In this document: piece by piece, positions 1-7,573 of the stretch
Layout of the letters: each line of letters opens with the position of its first letter
How positions within the stretch are numbered: the first letter of the stretch is position 1
Assembly: GCF_004336985.1 (NCBI RefSeq)
Contig: NZ_SJUO01000002.1
Coordinates: 124,001 to 188,000, forward strand
Length of the DNA stretch: 64,000 nucleotides
From: Exiguobacterium sp. SL-9
GTDB lineage: Bacteria; Bacillota; Bacilli; Exiguobacteriales; Exiguobacteriaceae
Direction of reading: 5' to 3'
Program-made: the position numbers and the translations under genes
The notes under the pieces: generated by a model
Seen by the model: only the letters and a program-made list of their open reading frames with translations
Told to the model about the DNA's origin: nothing
The model's database searches: none

Positions 1-299
1 TCCATGCCGAAATGAAAGGGACAGGCGTGAACGTGAGTGTCCTTTGCCCTGGTCCAACCGATACCGGCTTCTTCAATCGGGCCGGAAGTGAAATGATGGT
101 GTCGAAAATGCCGTCTCACCTTGTCGCCTACTTCGGATACAAGGGCGTCATGAACAACAAGCGCGTGATCGTTCCTGGTGTTTCCAATCAGTTGCTCGTC
201 GCTGCGGCCAAACTCATGCCACGGGCGGTCAGCTTAGAAATTTTACGACGGTTCCAAAAACCGTCGGACGCCGGAACGGAAGATGTACCGACGGCCTGA
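1..299 (+). CDS. SDR-family oxidoreductase, C-terminal fragment (YqjQ-like)
   Basis: This is the last ~99 codons of a gene that begins left of the window; the reading frame is open from base 3. It contains the short-chain dehydrogenase/reductase proline-glycine motif (CPGPTDTGFF), which follows the active-site Tyr-Lys pair and helps close over the nicotinamide. The catalytic Tyr and Lys lie outside the window. The neighbouring rnz (yqjK) and yqjE/yqjA-like genes suggest the counterpart of B. subtilis yqjQ. Substrate unknown. Confidence 0.8.
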   Translation, partial: HAEMKGTGVNVSVLCPGPTDTGFFNRAGSEMMVSKMPSHLVAYFGYKGVMNNKRVIVPGVSNQLLVAAAKLMPRAVSLEILRRFQKPSDAGTEDVPTA

Positions 300-316
300 C
301 GACCAGATTCTACAAG

Positions 317-352
317 AAAGGAGGAGGTTCCCGATGTGGGACCTCCTCCTTT
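317..352. terminator. Bidirectional terminator
   Basis: AAAGGAGGAGG and CCTCCTCCTTT arms (317-327 and 342-352) are joined by a short inner GGG/CCC-closed loop. The hairpin lies between the convergent SDR fragment and the minus-strand small membrane protein, so it can serve both. Confidence 0.75.
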
Positions 353-368
353 CACATGTATTGAAATC

Positions 369-689
369 TCAATTCCTGGCCAACCCAACCATTCGTCGAA
401 TCAGCGAAACAGCTGGGATACACACCATCAGAACCGTCGCCACGACGACCGCCCAAGACAACACGCTCTCGAGCGTGACCGCTTGTTCGGTCAGTCCGTC
501 TAGGACGCGTCCCCCTTGGACGGACAGGACAATCATCAGCGCAGGCCATACACTCGCTCCGAGAATGCTCAGCATCCCGTAGCGCGTTCGAATGAGACGA
601 CGGGACATCAACAATAAATTGAGTCCCATAAACAACAGTCCAATGAAAAGGAACCAACCGATTTCAACTAGATTGACGTATCCGCTCAT
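369..689 (-). CDS. Small membrane protein, unknown
   Basis: A 106-residue protein with three hydrophobic segments (about residues 8-28, 40-58 and 73-95) separated by short basic linkers (SRRLIRTR, SLIRRMVG). No known family is recognised. It lies 35 bases downstream of the ECF S-component gene on the same strand and just before a terminator, so it is probably the last gene of the rnz-ECF transcript. A role as an accessory membrane subunit is only inferred from position. Confidence 0.6.
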   Translation of the reverse strand: MSGYVNLVEIGWFLFIGLLFMGLNLLLMSRRLIRTRYGMLSILGASVWPALMIVLSVQGGRVLDGLTEQAVTLESVLSWAVVVATVLMVCIPAVSLIRRMVGLARN

Positions 690-724
690 GCACGCGTCAC
701 CTCACTCGGTGTGATACCTATTAA

Positions 725-1270
725 TTACCCGTCTTCTCGTACAAATATGCGGATGAACAGGTCATGCAACAAGACAAGAAAGACGGCATTTCCGATGCCA
801 TGAGCCGTATCGAACGGCAAACTGAGTACGAGCAATTTGACGAAGTCGACCCCGATCACTTCGGCGAAGGACAAGTTTGCCGTCCAACCGAACAAATAAC
901 CAGCCCCGAGACCAACTGCGGCAAGAAACAACCTGGAGCGACTTAGCAGCGGCTTCAGGAACGTGACGACGGCCACGACGATCAGCCATCCTAAAAATTG
1001 AAAGAGGACGAACGGACCGATCCCAAGCAATAGACCGGATAAAATCGGGACGAACAATGCCAACATCGCCGCACTCGTAAATCCAAAATAAAGGGCCGTC
1101 AGCATGAGCAGTGCCGTAGACGGTTGCACATTCGGTATGGCCACGAACAGCCAGCGACCGATGACCGCGAGGGCGAGAATTTGCGTCAAGACGGCAATTG
1201 GGACGTCAATTCGTTCGAACCTCGACATCACTCCCGCTGCAATCATGAGGACGATGACATATGTGACCAT
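725..1270 (-). CDS. ECF transporter S component (substrate-binding membrane protein)
   Basis: A 181-residue, almost wholly hydrophobic protein with about six membrane segments and few charges, typical in size and texture of S components of energy-coupling-factor vitamin transporters. The ATG at 1270 is chosen over a longer reading because GGAGTG lies seven bases before it. The start overlaps the end of the ATPase gene by 28 bases, implying translational coupling. The full module here is lipoprotein-EcfT-EcfA-EcfS. The linked DUF4430 lipoprotein hints at a cobalamin-like or other large cofactor. Specificity cannot be read from the sequence. Confidence 0.7.
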   Translation of the reverse strand: MVTYVIVLMIAAGVMSRFERIDVPIAVLTQILALAVIGRWLFVAIPNVQPSTALLMLTALYFGFTSAAMLALFVPILSGLLLGIGPFVLFQFLGWLIVVAVVTFLKPLLSRSRLFLAAVGLGAGYLFGWTANLSFAEVIGVDFVKLLVLSLPFDTAHGIGNAVFLVLLHDLFIRIFVREDG

Positions 1271-2205
1271 AACGCACTCCGTTTCATATAGTCGCTGCGA
1301 TTTCCATCGAAGACGAGTGCCCCGTTCGACAGGCAAAGGATTCGGTCTGCCGCCCGAATCAGTTGCTCATCATGTGTCGCACACAAAACATGAGCCGTCA
1401 CAGCTTTCTCGATTAACGCTCGTTCAAACTGAGAGCGCTCTTGCTCGGTCAAGCCCACGCTTGGCTCATCCAACAAGAACAGCGAAGCTTCGGAGTCGAA
1501 GACGGCCTGCAGTTGAGCGACGCGACGATTCGCCGCATGCGGGAACGGACCGTACTCTTTCTCGGCCGGTAAATAAACAGGCCGCTCGGCCCATTTGACC
1601 TTCCCATACAAGGGACGCACGCTTTTGGCAATCAATTCGAGCAACGTCGATTTCCCGCTCCCGTTCGTTCCGATACAGATGGTCAGTCCCGCCTGCTTCG
1701 CCTCGTAGGATACATGCTCGACCGCATAGGAAGCCTGCAACGGATGGCGATAGGACACGTCCGTCACGACAAGTTGGGGCTGACTCATGGTCGGATTGAC
1801 GTGAAACGCGTCGGACGGGGTATGTTCGCGCGCCCTGTCCGTGTATGCAATTCGAACGCCGAGCCCGGTCAACCTGTTGAGCAACATCTTCAAATGCTCG
1901 ACCCGAAACCGATCCAAATGTCGAAACGGTTCAATCAAGACGAGCGACTCGGATGAATCGGCGAGTGCGTGAGCGATTCGGACGAGTTGCCGTTCCCCAC
2001 TTGAGCACTCGTCGAATCGCTTATGAAACAGATGATCGATTTGGAGAAGAGCAGCCAGTTCGGCTCCTCGCAGGGCGTCACTCCCAGAAATGAGCGATGC
2101 GACTTTTCCGGCAAGCGGGGTGTCGAGACGAACGACTCGCGCTTGTTCTTCTCTCACCCACTCCTCGAATTCATCATGTCCGTCTGCCAAGGATAACCAA
2201 CGCAT
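1243..2205 (-). CDS. Fused ECF-type ABC ATPase with one composite ATP site
   Basis: A 320-residue protein made of two ABC-like halves. The first half (about 1-140) has a signature-like SSGERQ (about 68-73) but no Walker A, and its Walker B is degenerate (LVLIEP, no Asp). The second half (about 142-320) has Walker A GTNGSGKST, Walker B LFLLDEPSVGL and switch CATHDE, but no LSGGQ-like signature between them. ABC ATP sites form from Walker A/B of one half and the signature of the other, so the two halves would complement to build a single active site. It overlaps ecfT upstream and ecfS downstream. It would energise the importer on the cytoplasmic face. Confidence 0.8.
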   Translation of the reverse strand: MRWLSLADGHDEFEEWVREEQARVVRLDTPLAGKVASLISGSDALRGAELAALLQIDHLFHKRFDECSSGERQLVRIAHALADSSESLVLIEPFRHLDRFRVEHLKMLLNRLTGLGVRIAYTDRAREHTPSDAFHVNPTMSQPQLVVTDVSYRHPLQASYAVEHVSYEAKQAGLTICIGTNGSGKSTLLELIAKSVRPLYGKVKWAERPVYLPAEKEYGPFPHAANRRVAQLQAVFDSEASLFLLDEPSVGLTEQERSQFERALIEKAVTAHVLCATHDEQLIRAADRILCLSNGALVFDGNRSDYMKRSALWSHMSSSS

Positions 2206-2842
2206 CGCGTACCCCTCCCTTCGTCAAATATGGATATAGTAACCAAACGACCGGTGTGACCATAACCGCAGTCGCCCCGAAACCAGTGAGGACGAGGCAT
2301 TGGACCCAGTCATGTCGTTCGAAGTGTCTCATCCGATTCGTCACATATACCGGCTCGAGGCGTTGGCTGTCGATGCCGACGACGACGGCCTCTTGCCAGT
2401 CACGTCGCGGATGACTGGCCAACGATAAACGGACCGCCCGTTCCATCGTCGGGACGAGCGCCCATCCTCCATAGAGCAATCGTGTCGAGCGCGGCCATTT
2501 GTTCAAAAACGGCAATAAGCGCTCGAGGCGCATGAACCGGTTCACCCAGATCATGCCGAACAAAAATGCGGATAATGGAATCAATTGATTCGTGATCCCC
2601 TTTAGAGAAACGTTCCACCCGAAAACAATCGGTGCTAACGAGATTAGCACGAACGCAGCCAATACACCGAGCATCGCCAGCGGAAACCGCCGTTCGAGGA
2701 GCAACAAGACGACAAGTCCAAACAGGAACCAGGACGAGTCATTCAAGTATGTCAAAATATACAGATGGGTCACTAAGAAAAAAAGGAGCGTGACCGGATG
2801 TCTGCGCTCCCAATCTGCCTCATTCGAAGAAAGAAATCGCAT
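2174..2842 (-). CDS. ECF transporter T component (transmembrane coupling protein)
   Basis: A 222-residue protein with hydrophobic segments at about 17-50, 60-100 and 185-210, flanking a cytoplasmic stretch rich in Arg (residues ~115-175) that would couple to the ATPase. The classic Ala-Arg-Gly coupling motifs of EcfT are not obvious, so the call rests on layout and on the neighbouring ATPase and S component. The start at 2842 is preferred over a longer reading because the extra N-terminus would be hydrophilic. It overlaps the lipoprotein stop by 23 bases and the ATPase start by 32 bases. Confidence 0.65.
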   Translation of the reverse strand: MRFLSSNEADWERRHPVTLLFFLVTHLYILTYLNDSSWFLFGLVVLLLLERRFPLAMLGVLAAFVLISLAPIVFGWNVSLKGITNQLIPLSAFLFGMIWVNRFMRLERLLPFLNKWPRSTRLLYGGWALVPTMERAVRLSLASHPRRDWQEAVVVGIDSQRLEPVYVTNRMRHFERHDWVQCLVLTGFGATAVMVTPVVWLLYPYLTKGGVRDALVILGRRT

Positions 2843-3230
2843 CTTCTTCGAAACGCCATTGAATGATATCGGTCGATTCGACTTCTTTGGCCCCGGCGCC
2901 TTCGTCGCCCGGGCTTCCATTAAAGGCGTAAACCCAGCCTGACGCTTGACCGGCCGACTTCTCTTCGATACCGTCGATTCCCGTCACATATGTCATTTCC
3001 CCGCTGCCGACCGATTCGATGTCGAGTTCGGTCGCTTCGAGGGCATCGAGTACCGTCGCCCCGTCCTCTAAACAGACGCTCTTCTCATTGAATAACGTCT
3101 CCTCGGTCGAAGCATCATATACGGAAATCGTCGGTTCGACGTCACAAGCTGCATTTCCGTTTGTCGATTGTTCCCCGCCGCATGCGGTCAAAAGTGGGAC
3201 GAGTAAACTCATCAGGAATAGTTTTTTCAT
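2820..3230 (-). CDS. DUF4430 lipoprotein
   Basis: A 136-residue protein with an N-terminal lipoprotein signal (MKKLF, hydrophobic core, lipobox LTAC with Cys at 17). The mature part resembles DUF4430, the fold shared with the C-terminal domain of transcobalamin/intrinsic factor: a TVLDALEAT stretch, then a GWVYAFNG motif and a late IIQWRFE strand. It would sit on the outer face of the membrane. It starts with an ATGA overlap with the upstream gene and overlaps ecfT, so it is part of the ECF operon. A substrate-capture role is inferred. Confidence 0.75.
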   Translation of the reverse strand: MKKLFLMSLLVPLLTACGGEQSTNGNAACDVEPTISVYDASTEETLFNEKSVCLEDGATVLDALEATELDIESVGSGEMTYVTGIDGIEEKSAGQASGWVYAFNGSPGDEGAGAKEVESTDIIQWRFEEDAISFFE

Positions 3231-4150
3231 TGGTCGGTCAAATCCTCTCGTTGATGGATAGAATAATTGTAAAGAATCGTATATTTTTCACCCGTCGTTC
3301 GGCCCTCTCGTGTCAGTCCCGATAATTGGATGCTGTTCGCGAGCACAGGTTCGCGTTGCAACCAGAACTTGACGAGCCTGCGGTCTCGATTGATCATCAG
3401 CATCGACTCGTTCTCGAACGTGTACATGTCGTAGAGACCGTCAAACGAGAATTGGAGAAGCGGTGCATCGACTCGGTCCGCAAATTCTGACCAAGGCGTT
3501 TCACGTACGGCATCAAGCATGTGTTCAAAGTCGACCAGCTTCTCGAAAAACGCTCCACCAGAATCCGTATTCAGCTCGTCGACTTGGCGATACGTCAGCT
3601 CTCCAGACTCGTCATAGTTGATTCGAATCTGTTGAAACGAGTTCGCGCGCTCGACCATGAGTAAATACTCGAGAGAGCGCAAATCACCGGACTCAGTAAA
3701 CACGATTTTGCTCCGATCGAGCTTGATTGAATCGCTATTGATGCGGCGCAAAATATTGTCCGTCATCCGGTCAAACGTCTCGTCTTGAATCGACACCGCC
3801 CCGATTTGTTGCGACTCCGCCCGAAACTCAGATTGATCAAACAATGGGACGAACAAAAGAACAATGAAGAAAAAGAAACCGACGAGGGCGCCATACCATT
3901 TATAGCGACTGTTCCGTTTCGGGAAAAATAAGAATGACATGAGAAAACCGATTGGGATGTGGAACCCTCCAATCGGAAACGACACGATTCCGAGTAAAGA
4001 GAAAAATAAAAATTTAAAGAAAAAGTTCGGTTCGGGTTCTTTCAGTTGATTCAAGCGTAAACCTAGCAACGTACTAATGACAAAAAAACCAAGCCATACG
4101 TATAGTTGTATCGTCACGTTAATCCCCCACTGTATACTCGAAGAAGTCAT
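3227..4150 (-). CDS. Unknown membrane protein in the rnz-ECF operon
   Basis: A 307-residue protein of no recognised family. Three or four membrane segments occupy residues ~10-110 (Phe-rich, e.g. WYGALVGFFFF), followed by a ~195-residue hydrophilic, mainly beta/alpha domain with several acidic patches. Its start overlaps the rnz end by 32 bases and its stop overlaps the lipoprotein start by four (ATGA), so it is firmly inside the operon. The C-terminal domain could be extracytoplasmic and work with the lipoprotein, but nothing shows this directly. Confidence 0.6.
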   Translation of the reverse strand: MTSSSIQWGINVTIQLYVWLGFFVISTLLGLRLNQLKEPEPNFFFKFLFFSLLGIVSFPIGGFHIPIGFLMSFLFFPKRNSRYKWYGALVGFFFFIVLLFVPLFDQSEFRAESQQIGAVSIQDETFDRMTDNILRRINSDSIKLDRSKIVFTESGDLRSLEYLLMVERANSFQQIRINYDESGELTYRQVDELNTDSGGAFFEKLVDFEHMLDAVRETPWSEFADRVDAPLLQFSFDGLYDMYTFENESMLMINRDRRLVKFWLQREPVLANSIQLSGLTREGRTTGEKYTILYNYSIHQREDLTDQ

Positions 4151-5024
4151 TGGCGACTAAGCAATGTTCGAACACGGTCCGGACTTCATCTAAAAATTCA
4201 TCATCCCGCCCTTGATAGCGGGCCGAGATATGGGTGACGATCAAGCAGTCGGCTTGAACCGTCTTCGCGAGCGTCGCCGCCTCGACCGTCGTGGAGTGAC
4301 CGTATTGACGGGCGAGCTTTGCCTCTCCGTGCATGAACGTCGCTTCGTGGACGAGCACATCAACCCCTTCGGCGAGGGAGACGGCGTTCGGACATGGGAC
4401 AGTGTCCCCAAGAATCGCCACGATTGGTCCACGGACCGCTTCTGTGACGTATTCTTTAGACAGATAGGTTTTCCCTTCAAACTCGAACGTCTCTTCCTGC
4501 TTAATTGTCCGATAAATCGGACCGCTCGGAATCCCGAGCGCCTTCACTTTATCGACGAGAAGCGCTCCCGGCCGTTCAGGTGCCTCGATCCGAAAGCCGT
4601 ACGACGGGAAACGATGTTCCAGTTTTTTAACCGTGACAAGATGACCGTCCTGTTCGAACGTATCGCCGTCCTCATACTCCACAATCGTCAAGTCATAACC
4701 GAGATACGACCCGGTCACTTTCATCGTCAACTCGAGCCACTTCTTGATGCCTTTCGGTCCGTAAAGCGTGAGCGGGCTTGACCCATCGAGCGCTGAACGC
4801 GTCGACAAGAAACCGGGCAGGCCGAACACATGGTCACCGTGGAGGTGGGTCACCCAAACGGCTGAGACTTTGCGCGGTTTGACTTTCGTGTGGAGCATTT
4901 GGTGCTGAGTCGCTTCCCCGCAATCGATGAGCCACGTCTGTTTCGAAAGCGTGAGCGCCAGACCAGAAACGTTCCGCTGTTTCGAGGGCATGCCAGATCC
5001 GGTTCCTAAAAATTGTAACTTCAT
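4119..5024 (-). CDS. rnz: Ribonuclease Z
   Basis: A 301-residue metallo-beta-lactamase-fold endonuclease that trims the 3' end of tRNA precursors lacking an encoded CCA. The zinc ligands are visible: THLHGDH (residues 60-66), a later LGDT aspartate and HEATF, with a final THISARY histidine. Length matches RNase Z of Bacillus (~307). It is the first gene of the operon leading into the ECF module. Only a weak Shine-Dalgarno precedes the ATG, and the IS left end begins about 20 bases upstream. Confidence 0.95.
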   Translation of the reverse strand: MKLQFLGTGSGMPSKQRNVSGLALTLSKQTWLIDCGEATQHQMLHTKVKPRKVSAVWVTHLHGDHVFGLPGFLSTRSALDGSSPLTLYGPKGIKKWLELTMKVTGSYLGYDLTIVEYEDGDTFEQDGHLVTVKKLEHRFPSYGFRIEAPERPGALLVDKVKALGIPSGPIYRTIKQEETFEFEGKTYLSKEYVTEAVRGPIVAILGDTVPCPNAVSLAEGVDVLVHEATFMHGEAKLARQYGHSTTVEAATLAKTVQADCLIVTHISARYQGRDDEFLDEVRTVFEHCLVANDFFEYTVGD

Positions 5025-5042
5025 CTTTAATCGGCAAGGATA

Positions 5043-5089
5043 CCCCTACTTCAATCGTGTCCCGGGCACAGCCCGACGATAAGTGGGGG
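5043..5089. repeat. IS left-end imperfect hairpin
   Basis: Nested complementary pieces: CCCC-ACTT with AAGTGGGG, ATCGT with ACGAT, and CGGGC with GCCCG. It resembles the right-end hairpin at 5992-6031. On the minus strand it would lie in the 5' leader of rnz. Confidence 0.65.
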
Positions 5090-5251
5090 GAGGAATTGCC
5101 GCCGGGGTCGAATCGGGCACGTCCCCGACCCCATGAACGGCACCGCCATCGATCCCCGGCTCCTACCTTGCCTCCTCCCTCCTACAACTTAGTTTTTAAA
5201 CCATTCATGACGGGAAAATAATACTACTCCCATTGAAAGGTGGTGAACACG

Positions 5252-5842
5252 TTGTCCACTATCACTGCAAAAATACAAATCTACATCCAAGACTCTCAAG
5301 CCGCTACTCTGAGGGCAACGATGGACGCGTACCGGTCGGCCTGTGACTGGCTGTCGGGACACGTCTTCGAGACGAGGGACCTGGATCAGGCGAGCCTCAA
5401 CGACTCGCACTATGCCGAGCTCCGCCAACGCTTCGGCCTGAAGAGCCAGATGGCCCAGTCGGTCATGAAGACGGTGGTCGCCCGGTACAAGTCGGCGAGG
5501 TCGAACGGGCACGCGTGGTCCCGGGTCGAGTTCAAGCGCCCCGAGTACGACCTCGTCTGGAACCGCGACTACTCGCTCACCGGGGACCGGTTCAGCGTGA
5601 ACACGCTGGACGGCCGGATCAAGCTGGACTATGCACGCAAGGGCATGAGGCGATACTTCAACGGGACGTGGCGGTTCGGCACGGCCAAACTGGTGCACAA
5701 ACACGGGAAATGGTTCCTGCACATCCCCGTGACGAAGACGTTCCCCGAACTCGACGACGCCCGTGTCACCAACGTCGTCGGCGCGATGAACCTGTACCGG
5801 AAAGGCATCGAACACATCGGTGCAGGTGCCACGGGAGCATGA
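5252..5842 (+). pseudogene. tnpB: TnpB (IS605 OrfB) with the RuvC core deleted in frame
   Basis: A 196-codon reading frame. The first ~165 residues match the N-terminal recognition/wedge part of TnpB (AKIQIYIQD start, WSRVEFKRPEYD, LVHKHGKWFLHIPVTK). At the usual RuvC-I position (VTNVVG followed by Ile-Asp) it jumps directly to the extreme C-terminus (GAMNLYRKGIEHIGAG). About 180 residues holding all three RuvC acidic residues and the zinc ribbon are missing, without a frameshift. The TTG start at 5252 fits the AAAGGTGG site; a GTG at 5240 is the alternative. It cannot be a nuclease, but could still bind RNA or DNA if folded. Confidence 0.8.
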
Positions 5843-6031
5843 CTCCCGTGGCAGGGGCGAGGTCGACCGTCCCGATGTTCCGCCACGCGAAGGTAGGAGG
5901 TGCACGAGCGCCGTCCGCACTACCGGGCAGGAACGAGCGTAACCGTACTCTACGAGGGTAGAGGCGCCGTCGAGGACTCGACGGACGCAAGCCCCCGCTT
6001 CAAACGGACCGTCAGTTCGTTAAGTGGTGGG
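5828..6031 (+). ncRNA. Candidate omega-RNA / right-end transcript
   Basis: In TnpB elements the guide RNA scaffold spans the tnpB 3' end and the right end of the element. Here two perfect hairpins are seen: GCCACGGGAG/CTCCCGTGGC (5828-5837 and 5843-5852, with the tnpB stop in the loop) and CCGTCGAG/CTCGACGG (5967-5984). The region ends in CAAGCCCCCGCTTCAA and the right-end hairpin. Any guide would start at about 6032. The 5' limit is a guess. Confidence 0.5.
5992..6031. repeat. IS right-end imperfect hairpin
   Basis: CCCCCGCTTCAAACG pairs imperfectly with CGTTAAGTGGTGGG. It is related to the left-end hairpin at 5043-5089 and marks the element's right boundary. Confidence 0.6.
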
Positions 6032-6034
6032 TTG

Positions 6035-6081
6035 TTGACAAATAATATTGTCCTTTCTACTAGTCCATTACATGCTATACT
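6035..6081 (+). promoter_or_regulatory. Possible promoter(s) of the 57-residue gene, abutting the IS right end
   Basis: A perfect TTGACA (6035-6040) lies four bases after the element boundary; 17 bases on is a weak TACTAG. A better -10, TGCTATACT with extended TG (TATACT at 6076-6081), lacks a good -35. An imperfect dyad GACAA...ATTGTC (6037-6052) overlaps the first. Either signal could drive the downstream gene. Confidence 0.4.
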
Positions 6082-6114
6082 GTAGGCAATCATTGATAAA
6101 GGATGTGATCCGTG

Positions 6115-6288
6115 ATGAATAAAGTTGAACATTCCGATTCGATCTATGAACTGATCCGGGAACGGGCGACTTCAATGAATCGCAAACACCAACAAGAACT
6201 AGGCACCTCAATCCACATTCACGACATAGCGATGGAACTTCACTGTTCAGACGAACTCGTCTTGGAATCGTTGGAGTTCGCCGCATAA
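6115..6288 (+). CDS. Small hypothetical protein (57 aa)
   Basis: ATG at 6115 (a GTG lies one codon earlier), AAAGGATG about 12 bases upstream, stop at 6286-6288. The protein is acidic and mostly helical (YELIRERATS, ELHCSDELVLESLEFAA), with three His in SIHIHD and one Cys. No family is recognised. It stands alone between the IS end and a strong terminator, which supports it being a real transcription unit. Confidence 0.6.
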   Translation: MNKVEHSDSIYELIRERATSMNRKHQQELGTSIHIHDIAMELHCSDELVLESLEFAA

Positions 6289-6305
6289 TCACGCGAACAC
6301 ATAGG

Positions 6306-6333
6306 AAGAGCCGACATCACGTCGGCTCTTTTT
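6306..6333. terminator. Terminator after the 57-residue gene
   Basis: AAGAGCCGAC (6306-6315) and GTCGGCTCTT (6321-6330) with loop ATCAC and a T run. The convergent peptidase gene stops at 6333, so it may act on both strands. Confidence 0.85.
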
Positions 6334-7463
6334 CATTTCGTTTTCGATGCCGCGACGTGCTCGACAATTTGAACGACATATTCAACCAACTTGTATAGCT
6401 CGACAAGAGGCATCCGCTCGTTCGTCGTATGAATCTCTTCATAACCGACAGCGAGGTTGACGGTCGGAATCCCGCCCCCAGCGATGACGTTCGCGTCTGA
6501 ACCACCGCCTGAATGTAAAATACGGGTCGGACGTCCGATAGCCGCAGCCGCCGCTTTCGCGACTTCGACGACTTCGTCCCCTTCTTCAAACTTGAAGCCT
6601 GGATACATGATGTCGATGTCGACTTCGGCCCGGCCACCATGTGTAGCTGCCGCCTCCATGTAAGCTTGTTTCATCGACTCGGCTTGGGCTTCCATTTTCT
6701 CGTGGATGAGCGATCGCGCTTCAGCAAGCACCTCGACGTAATCACAGACGATGTTCGTGGCACGACCGCCCTCGAATCGACCGATGTTTGCCGTCGTCTC
6801 GTCATCGATCCGTCCGAGCTTCATCTTCGCAATCGCCTTCGCAGCAATTTGAATGGCCGAGACCCCTTTTTCAGGAGCGACACCGGCGTGTGCCGTCTTA
6901 CCGTAAATTCTAGCGTTCACTTTCGCCTGAGTCGGAGCTGCGACGATAATGTCGCCGACCGGACCGTCCGAATCGAGCGCGAACCCGAACTTCGCGTCAA
7001 TTTTCGAGAGGTCGAGTACTTTCGCCCCGACGAGACCTGATTCTTCGCCGACCGTGATGACGAACTGGATTTGACCGTGCGGAATCGCTTGTTCCGTCAG
7101 TACGCGAACGAGTTCGACCATCGCCGTCAATCCGGTTTTATCATCCGCCCCGAGAATGGTCGTCCCATCCGTCACGACGTAACCGTCTTGAATACTCGTC
7201 TTGATCGCTTTACCTGGTGTGACCGTATCCATATGCGCCGTGAAATAAATCGGGTCGACGCCTTGTTTTGTCGCCGGTAGCGTGATGATCAAGTTGTTAC
7301 CTGAATGAGCCGTTTTCGTCGACGCATCGTCTTCATAGACGTCGCATCCGAGCTCTGTGAAGACCGCCTTTAAATGCTCACAGATGACTGCTTCTTCTTT
7401 CGTCTCTGAATCGATCCCGACCAGTTGTAAAAATGTGTCAAGCACTCGTTTCTCGTTTACCAT
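6333..7463 (-). CDS. M20 family metallopeptidase, PepT-like (YqjE)
   Basis: A 376-residue cytoplasmic zinc peptidase. Ligand and catalytic motifs appear in order: TAHMDTV (~78), GADDKTG (~104), VGEESG (~138), ALDSDGP and a C-terminal EEIHTTNE. The dimerisation domain lies between about 185 and 290. It most resembles the peptidase T-like branch that includes B. subtilis YqjE, and probably releases amino acids from small peptides. The start at 7463 has GGAGG upstream; the longer reading to 7523 lacks a site. Single-gene unit. Confidence 0.85.
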   Translation of the reverse strand: MVNEKRVLDTFLQLVGIDSETKEEAVICEHLKAVFTELGCDVYEDDASTKTAHSGNNLIITLPATKQGVDPIYFTAHMDTVTPGKAIKTSIQDGYVVTDGTTILGADDKTGLTAMVELVRVLTEQAIPHGQIQFVITVGEESGLVGAKVLDLSKIDAKFGFALDSDGPVGDIIVAAPTQAKVNARIYGKTAHAGVAPEKGVSAIQIAAKAIAKMKLGRIDDETTANIGRFEGGRATNIVCDYVEVLAEARSLIHEKMEAQAESMKQAYMEAAATHGGRAEVDIDIMYPGFKFEEGDEVVEVAKAAAAAIGRPTRILHSGGGSDANVIAGGGIPTVNLAVGYEEIHTTNERMPLVELYKLVEYVVQIVEHVAASKTK

Positions 7464-7573
7464 GAAAACATCCCTCCATCCAAACATTTCTAGGTTATTA
7501 TAACAAACTCGTGCCGTTTGCACGAACCTTTTCCATTCTGTACAATGAGGACAAACACATTTGGAGGAACGTC

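Larger units (their letters stand above)
5041..6031 (+). mobile_element. Internally deleted IS200/IS605 (IS1341-type) element
   Basis: A tnpB remnant (5252-5842) is flanked by two related imperfect hairpins: left 5043-5089 and right 5992-6031. Both have the form CCCC-ACTTCAA ... TAAGTGG-GG, as expected for the left and right ends recognised by HUH transposases of this family. No tnpA is present, as in IS1341-type elements that move in trans. There are no target duplications, normal for this family. Element edges are approximate to within ~10 bases. Confidence 0.7.

Noticed and set aside
5189-5920. Long minus-strand frame opposite tnpB
   Set aside because: Arg/Val/Pro-rich translation typical of an antisense shadow in GC-rich DNA; no ribosome site.
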